Positions 5,955 through 10,169 of a DNA stretch of 10,169 bases are shown here, one piece after another. This DNA comes from UKL13-2 sp043773745. Its GTDB lineage: Bacteria > Pseudomonadota > Gammaproteobacteria > Burkholderiales > Usitatibacteraceae. The stretch is taken from assembly GCA_043773745.1 (NCBI GenBank), contig JAYVEV010000066.1, positions 1 to 10,169 of the forward strand, written 5' to 3'. Every line of letters begins with the position of its first letter. Position 1 is the stretch's first letter. Both the position numbers and the translations under genes were made by a program. The notes below the pieces were generated by a model. The model saw only the letters and a list, made by a program, of their open reading frames with translations. It did not search any database and had not been told where the DNA came from.

Positions 5955-6989
5955 CTATGGATAATAAGCACGCAAGCCGTAGCCTGACGCGATACTTTTA
6001 TTAGTGGACTCAATATTTAAGTTTATGAGCAGCTCTGCATTGGGTGCCAGACCTTCATCAGGTAACGGTTGACGTCCCAGGTAATCGGCTGGTTGAAGAA
6101 TACGGCTCACCAAAACTTGATTCGCGTTATCAGTCAGCCGTAATTCAATGAACGGCAGATCTTGCTTGCTTGTTCCGCGATTGGCGACGGTAGCCGTGAC
6201 CAGCAGACGGCCGGGTTTGCCGGGTGGCTCGATCAAATCAGATTCAATAATTTTGATCGCATTGCTATCTCGGCCCCATGACATCACGCAGCCTAAAACC
6301 TCACATGCTGTCCTAAAATAGGGTCTGGCCTGAGGCACTGTTTCAACTATGGTTGTGCGTAAAAAATAACTCGCCTGAGCGACCAAGACGACAATCAGCA
6401 GCAAGCAACCCACCAACCAGAGTTTGTTACGTGGCGGCTTTGGCGGTGCCACACGCAGCCATACCGGATTATGATCATCTAATGCACTGATTTCCTGTAT
6501 TTGCGGCTTACCAGCGACGTCGTCAGCGCCATCCAACAAGCTGTCGTCTTCCTTAACAATCAGAGCGTCTGATATTGGCAGCTTATCGTCAGCCCGCTCA
6601 AGGATCGATGCGTGGTCGGTAAGTAGTATTGACCGATTTTCAACAATGCTTAAATCGCTCGGAACATTAGCCACAGGCTGGTTAAGTAATGGTGAGTTGG
6701 GCGCAGCTTCAATGCTTAATTCATTATGCGCTGACGTCGTTACAGGTGAAGCGTAGGCAGTTTTCCGCACAACATCGGCTAGACTTTTGATTCCAGCTTC
6801 GTTTGCAATGTTGCCGAGGTCGGCAGCGACATTGGCCGTCGCTGAATTGTCCTCAACGCGCTTCAACGATTCAAAGGCGTTGAATACTTGACGGCACCGT
6901 CCACACATCACGCGACCTTGGCGGATGTTGAGTTGTTCAGGTTGAACTTTGAATTGCGCGGCGCAATTCGAGCAGGTGGTTAGGAGCAT
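5955..6989 (-). CDS. Zinc-ribbon, single-pass membrane protein with DUF3426 domain
   Basis: Function unknown. The 344 residues divide into three parts. An N-terminal zinc ribbon of the MJ0042 type has C6-x2-C9 and C29-x2-C32 (TTCSNCAAQFKV, then VMCGRCRQVFNAF). A long, acidic, low-complexity cytoplasmic linker spans about 45-180. One transmembrane helix lies at about 190-210 (WLVGCLLLIVVLVAQASYFL), followed by a periplasmic DUF3426 domain from about 211 to the end. That domain includes a Cys pair (C229 and C234, TACEVLGC) that could form a disulfide. The gene starts 46 bases after prmA and is the last of the acc-prmA run; I see no Shine-Dalgarno. In Betaproteobacteria this protein commonly sits next to prmA, suggesting a conserved but undefined link. 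Orientation (ribbon inside, DUF3426 outside) is inferred. Confidence 0.88.
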   Translation of the reverse strand: MLLTTCSNCAAQFKVQPEQLNIRQGRVMCGRCRQVFNAFESLKRVEDNSATANVAADLGNIANEAGIKSLADVVRKTAYASPVTTSAHNELSIEAAPNSPLLNQPVANVPSDLSIVENRSILLTDHASILERADDKLPISDALIVKEDDSLLDGADDVAGKPQIQEISALDDHNPVWLRVAPPKPPRNKLWLVGCLLLIVVLVAQASYFLRTTIVETVPQARPYFRTACEVLGCVMSWGRDSNAIKIIESDLIEPPGKPGRLLVTATVANRGTSKQDLPFIELRLTDNANQVLVSRILQPADYLGRQPLPDEGLAPNAELLINLNIESTNKSIASGYGLRAYYP

Positions 6990-7035
6990 GCTGGGATTTT
7001 AACCGAGCTCAGCATTAATTAACGGCGGGCACCAT

Positions 7036-7929
7036 TTAGTTTCGTCGAGCTCCAGCAATACACGACCAACCTTCATCACGCTGCCAAACCTTGAGTTCAA
7101 ACCATGGCTGATAAATAGCAATAATTTCGTCGGCCTGATGATCCAAAATTCCAGCAAGCGCCAGTTGACCACCGGGCTGCGTGTGGCTTGCGAGCAGCGG
7201 CGCTAGCACTTTAAGCGGGTTAGCAAGTATGTTGGCCACCGTTACATCTGCAACATAATCGAGCGCGTTGTCGGTGGTGGAAAATTGAATCGAAACGTGG
7301 TTTTGCGCAGCGTTATAACGGGCAGCCTCAACAGCCTGCGCGTCTATGTCCACACCAACAGCGTGATGTACACCCAATTTCATTGCCGCAATCGCCAAAA
7401 TACCGGAGCCTGTGCCGTAATCAAGCATTGATAATTTTTGCTGGGGTTTGATATTCGCTTCCAGCCATTGCAGACAAAGTCGGGTGGTGGGATGACTGCC
7501 AGTACCGAAGGCGGCACCTGGGTCCAACGAAATGTTGACTGCTTCTGTATCGGGTGCGCTGTGCCAAGTAGGCACTATCCATACGCGATCAGAAATTTTG
7601 ATGGGCTGAAATTGATCGCGATTTTGCTGCACCCAATCAACATCTTCCAGGGTTTCAATTACATGCGCGGGTAGCTCAAAACCCAGAATTGACGCGGCTT
7701 CCCGGGCGATTATGCCGGGATCTGCGTCCGGTGGAAATAAGGCAGTTAGCTTGCAGCGATCCCACAGGCCGGTGCTTGCACCGGGCTCACCAAAAATTGG
7801 TTTTTCATCAACGGTACCTTCGGCGGCATCTTCCACATTGATGGAAATTGCACCTGCTTCCATCAGAGCATCACCGAATGCATCCGCGTGATCACGCGGC
7901 ATATACAAAGTAAGATTAAGCCAGCTCAT
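7036..7929 (-). CDS. prmA: Ribosomal protein L11 methyltransferase
   Basis: SAM-dependent enzyme that methylates lysines and the N-terminus of ribosomal protein L11. The ATG at 7929 is chosen because it gives the standard N-terminus MSWLNLTLYMPRDHADAF and a normal length of 297. An in-frame TTG at 7977 would overlap the end of accC. The N-terminal L11-recognition domain covers about 1-100. The linker carries LDPGAAFGTGSHPTTR (135-150), a hallmark of the family. Methyltransferase motif I is MLDYGTGSGILAIAA (168-182), followed by the acidic VGVDIDAQAV (191-200). The catalytic-loop motif NILANPL lies at 233-239. It starts 25 bases after the accC stop with no terminator, so it is part of the same transcription unit. 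Confidence 0.95.
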   Translation of the reverse strand: MSWLNLTLYMPRDHADAFGDALMEAGAISINVEDAAEGTVDEKPIFGEPGASTGLWDRCKLTALFPPDADPGIIAREAASILGFELPAHVIETLEDVDWVQQNRDQFQPIKISDRVWIVPTWHSAPDTEAVNISLDPGAAFGTGSHPTTRLCLQWLEANIKPQQKLSMLDYGTGSGILAIAAMKLGVHHAVGVDIDAQAVEAARYNAAQNHVSIQFSTTDNALDYVADVTVANILANPLKVLAPLLASHTQPGGQLALAGILDHQADEIIAIYQPWFELKVWQRDEGWSCIAGARRN

Positions 7930-7954
7930 CGGGATACGCGGGAGAGCAAGTACA

Positions 7955-9370
7955 TCAATCTGCTTCTCCACCCGCAATTTTCTTCAGCTTGGCCATACGC
8001 TCTTCGAGAAAATGAATGGAAGTCGCGCCCCGAATAAAGGCCGCATCATTCATTAACTCCTGATGCAAGGGCAGGTTCGTATAAATCCCCTCGACCACCA
8101 TTTCAGAAAGCGCCGTTCGCATGCGTGCGAACGCCTGCTCCCGTGTGTCGCCATGTGCAATGACTTTGGCGATGAGAGAATCATAGTAAGGCGGCACAAA
8201 GTAATCCGCGTAAACATGTGAATCAACCCTAATCCCAGGCCCTCCGGGAACATGAAACCGCGTAATGCGGCCGGGAGAGGGAACAAATGTAACGGGATTC
8301 TCGGCATTGATACGACATTCAATCGCATGGCCGCGCAGTTGAATATCCTTTTGCCGGTAGCGCAGGCGATGTCCCGCTGCCACGCGGATTTGTTCTTGCA
8401 CAATATCCACGCCAGTAATCATTTCTGAAACAGGATGTTCAACCTGAACGCGGGTATTCATTTCGATAAAATAAAATTCATCTTTTTCGAACAAGAACTC
8501 AAACGTGCCCGCCCCGCGATAGCCCATTTTTGAACAAGCATCCGCGCAACGCTCGCCAATTTTGTCGCGCAGCTTCGGCTTTAATTCTGGCGCTGGCGCT
8601 TCTTCGATAATTTTTTGGTGTCGCCGCTGCATCGAGCAATCCCGCTCCCACAAGAAAATCGCGTTCTTATGTTCATCGCACAAAACCTGGATTTCGATGT
8701 GGCGCGGGTTCTCCAGAAATTTCTCGAGATACACCATCGGATTGCCAAACGCGGACTGGGCTTCCGCCTTGGTCATTTGTACTGCATTCACCAATGCAGC
8801 CTCGGTATGCACCACTCGCATGCCGCGCCCACCGCCGCCGCCAGCGGCCTTGATGATGACGGGATACCCGACGGCCGCCGCAATCTTGCGGATTTCTTTG
8901 GCATCATCAGGCAGGGCGCCGTCAGATCCCGGCACACAAGGAATACCCAGACGTTTCATAGCTGCTTTGGCAGCGACTTTATCGCCCATCATGCGGATGT
9001 TTTCTGGCTTGGGGCCGATAAAAACAAAACCGGAGTTTTCAACGCGCTCAGCAAAATCAGCGTTTTCGGATAAAAAACCATAGCCAGGATGAATGGCTTG
9101 CGCATCCGTGACTTCAGCCGCACTAATAATGGCCGGGATATTGAGGTAGCTATCTTTAGAGGGTGCGGGACCAATACATACCGACTCGTCGGCCAACATC
9201 ACATACTTGGCATCAGCGTCAGCCTCGGAATGTACAGCGACCGTTTTAATGCCCAGCTCGCGACAAGCGCGCTGCACGCGCAGCGCAATCTCACCTCGAT
9301 TAGCGATTAGGATTTTTTCAAACAGCGCACCGGTACGCGCACTAGCCGGATTAGAGCCAAATACCGCCAT
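7955..9370 (-). CDS. accC: Acetyl-CoA carboxylase, biotin carboxylase subunit
   Basis: Cytoplasmic enzyme that uses ATP and bicarbonate to carboxylate the biotin on AccB, the first half-reaction of malonyl-CoA synthesis. Motifs along the 471 residues: FEKILIANRGEIALR (17-31), HPGYGFLSEN (94-103), the ATP-grasp glycine loop KAAGGGGGRGMR (174-185), EKFLENPRHIEIQV (216-229), EMNTRVQVEH (303-312) and RGHAIECRINAENP in the C-terminal domain. Compared with the usual start (M-x-x-KI-x-IANRGEIA), there are about 15 extra N-terminal residues. No ATG, GTG or TTG occurs at the usual position (that codon is CTG), and the ATG at 9370 has AGGCGAG upstream, so the extended start is preferred. It follows accB by 13 bases and is surely translated from the same message. 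Confidence 0.97.
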   Translation of the reverse strand: MAVFGSNPASARTGALFEKILIANRGEIALRVQRACRELGIKTVAVHSEADADAKYVMLADESVCIGPAPSKDSYLNIPAIISAAEVTDAQAIHPGYGFLSENADFAERVENSGFVFIGPKPENIRMMGDKVAAKAAMKRLGIPCVPGSDGALPDDAKEIRKIAAAVGYPVIIKAAGGGGGRGMRVVHTEAALVNAVQMTKAEAQSAFGNPMVYLEKFLENPRHIEIQVLCDEHKNAIFLWERDCSMQRRHQKIIEEAPAPELKPKLRDKIGERCADACSKMGYRGAGTFEFLFEKDEFYFIEMNTRVQVEHPVSEMITGVDIVQEQIRVAAGHRLRYRQKDIQLRGHAIECRINAENPVTFVPSPGRITRFHVPGGPGIRVDSHVYADYFVPPYYDSLIAKVIAHGDTREQAFARMRTALSEMVVEGIYTNLPLHQELMNDAAFIRGATSIHFLEERMAKLKKIAGGEAD

Positions 9371-9383
9371 AGTGGGTACTCGC

Positions 9384-9836
9384 CTATTCTATGATGAAGA
9401 GTGGCTGACCATACTCAACGGGCTGGCCATTCTCGGTCAGGATGGCTTTCACGACACCCGACGCGTCAGATTCAATCTCGTTCAACAGCTTCATCGCTTC
9501 AATAATGCAAAGCGTTTGACCTTTGGTGACTGTCTGGCCAATTTCAACAAACGATGGTGAGCCTGGCGACGGCGAGCGGTAAAAAGTGCCAACCATGGGT
9601 GATTTCAGCGTATGGCCGGTTGGCTCCACTGGCGCAGCTGGAGCCGGGGCGGCCGACACTGGCGCCATCAAATCTGGGGGCAACATCATGGAAGTTGGCG
9701 TCATGGGTTGCATGAATGGCGTGTTATTTCCGTTACGACTAATCCTGACTTTTTCTTCGCCTTCGGTAATTTCCAGTTCAGCGATGCCGGATTGCTGCAC
9801 TAAATCAATCAGCGTCTTAATTTTTCTTAAGTCCAT
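9384..9836 (-). CDS. accB: Acetyl-CoA carboxylase, biotin carboxyl carrier protein
   Basis: Carries the covalently bound biotin that shuttles carboxyl groups between AccC and the carboxyltransferase AccAD. Of 150 residues, the N-terminus is MDLRKIKTLIDLVQQSGIAE, typical of the family. A Pro/Ala/Met-rich flexible linker spans about 40-74. The biotinyl domain runs from SPMVGTFYRSPSPGS (79-93) to the end. The biotinylated Lys116 lies in EAMKLLNEIE (113-122), where many relatives read EAMKMMNEIE or EAMKLMNEIE. A strong ribosome site, GAGGTGGAGAG, directly precedes the ATG at 9836. It lies between aroQ and accC, as in other proteobacteria. Confidence 0.97.
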   Translation of the reverse strand: MDLRKIKTLIDLVQQSGIAELEITEGEEKVRISRNGNNTPFMQPMTPTSMMLPPDLMAPVSAAPAPAAPVEPTGHTLKSPMVGTFYRSPSPGSPSFVEIGQTVTKGQTLCIIEAMKLLNEIESDASGVVKAILTENGQPVEYGQPLFIIE

Positions 9837-9904
9837 CTCTCCACCTCGTTTTAATATCAGCCACTAGAAAGTCAGCCAGGATCGCTGGCGAACCAAGGGT
9901 GCTG

Positions 9905-10169
9905 CTAGTTTTTATTTTGTGAATTAGATTCGGGCAGGTTAGCGACTGACCCGGTTGAGCCCGCGTTGTGCGCGAGCTTGCGAATGGCCGATTCCAGCGC
10001 AAATTCATAGCCATCCGCACCCAAACCAGCAATAACACCGACAGCCAAGTCGGAGAAATATGAGCGGTGGCGAAAGGGTTCGCGTGCATGCACGTTCGAC
10101 AAATGTACCTCAATGAACGGAATCGCCACCGCCGCCAAGGCATCACGCAATGCCACGCTGGTATGGGTA
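9905..10169 (-). CDS. aroQ: 3-dehydroquinate dehydratase, type II, 5' end cut by the window edge
   Basis: Type II dehydroquinase of the shikimate pathway, converting 3-dehydroquinate to 3-dehydroshikimate in the cytoplasm. Only the last 87 codons are present. They begin within THTSVALRDAL, followed by IPFIEVHLSNVHAREPFR (active-site histidine and substrate-binding segment), then HRSYFSDLAVGVIAGLGADGYEFAL. The N-terminal half, with the catalytic Tyr and lid loop, lies beyond the window edge. The last 20 or so residues (AHNAG to SQNKN) are an Asn/Ser-rich tail of no clear role. It ends 68 bases before accB, matching the common aroQ-accB-accC order. Confidence 0.95.
   Translation of the reverse strand, partial: THTSVALRDALAAVAIPFIEVHLSNVHAREPFRHRSYFSDLAVGVIAGLGADGYEFALESAIRKLAHNAGSTGSVANLPESNSQNKN

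Noticed and set aside
7930..7977. TTG at 7977 as the prmA start
   Set aside because: It adds 16 residues before the conserved MSWLNL start and overlaps the end of accC.
8562..9083. A 173-codon plus-strand open frame opposite accC
   Set aside because: It is entirely antisense to a conserved essential gene, has Ser/Arg-rich composition typical of a shadow frame, and no recognisable domain.
9870..9890. Hairpin between aroQ and accB as a terminator or attenuator
   Set aside because: The stem is only five pairs (GCCAG/CTGGC) with no T-tract, so it is not credible as a terminator.

Overview
The window looks like a stretch of betaproteobacterial chromosome. The main reason is the minus-strand run aroQ, accB, accC, prmA and a zinc-ribbon/DUF3426 membrane protein. 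From what I know of gene order, this neighbourhood is characteristic of Betaproteobacteria. The proteins are clearly Gram-negative: an outer-membrane-type glycine-zipper lipoprotein, a membrane-anchored cytochrome c5-like protein and symmetrical ApaH. I cannot name the genus. Composition is moderate over most of the window (60-base lines at 6601 and 8641 are 43% and 47% G+C). It is visibly higher at the left end (lines at 361 and 601 are 68% and 63%).

Left edge, 1-1686: this is probably the inner end of an integrated mobile element. It holds a sensor histidine kinase missing its 5' end at the window edge. About 20 bases after its stop comes the C-terminal part of a large serine recombinase, with no catalytic domain. 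That reading frame runs into the 3' end of a tRNA-Arg(CCG) gene on the opposite strand. The tRNA is complete, and its likely Rho-independent terminator lies inside the recombinase fragment.

Middle, 1687-4366: a promoter-terminator unit encodes a membrane-anchored cytochrome c. ApaH (diadenosine tetraphosphatase) starts directly at the T-tract of that unit's terminator. Converging on apaH is a PlsC-type lysophospholipid acyltransferase, and behind it a strong bidirectional terminator.

Right, 4367-10169, all minus strand: reading in the direction of transcription, the order is aroQ (truncated by the window edge), accB, accC, prmA and the DUF3426 protein, with gaps of only 13-68 bases. A 141-base gap follows, with a promoter-like site and a dyad, then a PfkB-family kinase and a small glycine-zipper lipoprotein that ends at the bidirectional terminator. 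AccB and AccC carry out the biotin carboxylation half of acetyl-CoA carboxylase (fatty acid synthesis). AroQ serves the shikimate pathway, and PrmA methylates ribosomal protein L11.

I did not find a clear new defence or mobile system. The points most worth checking are the tRNA/recombinase boundary, the terminator-start overlap at apaH, and the operator-like dyad upstream of the kinase.
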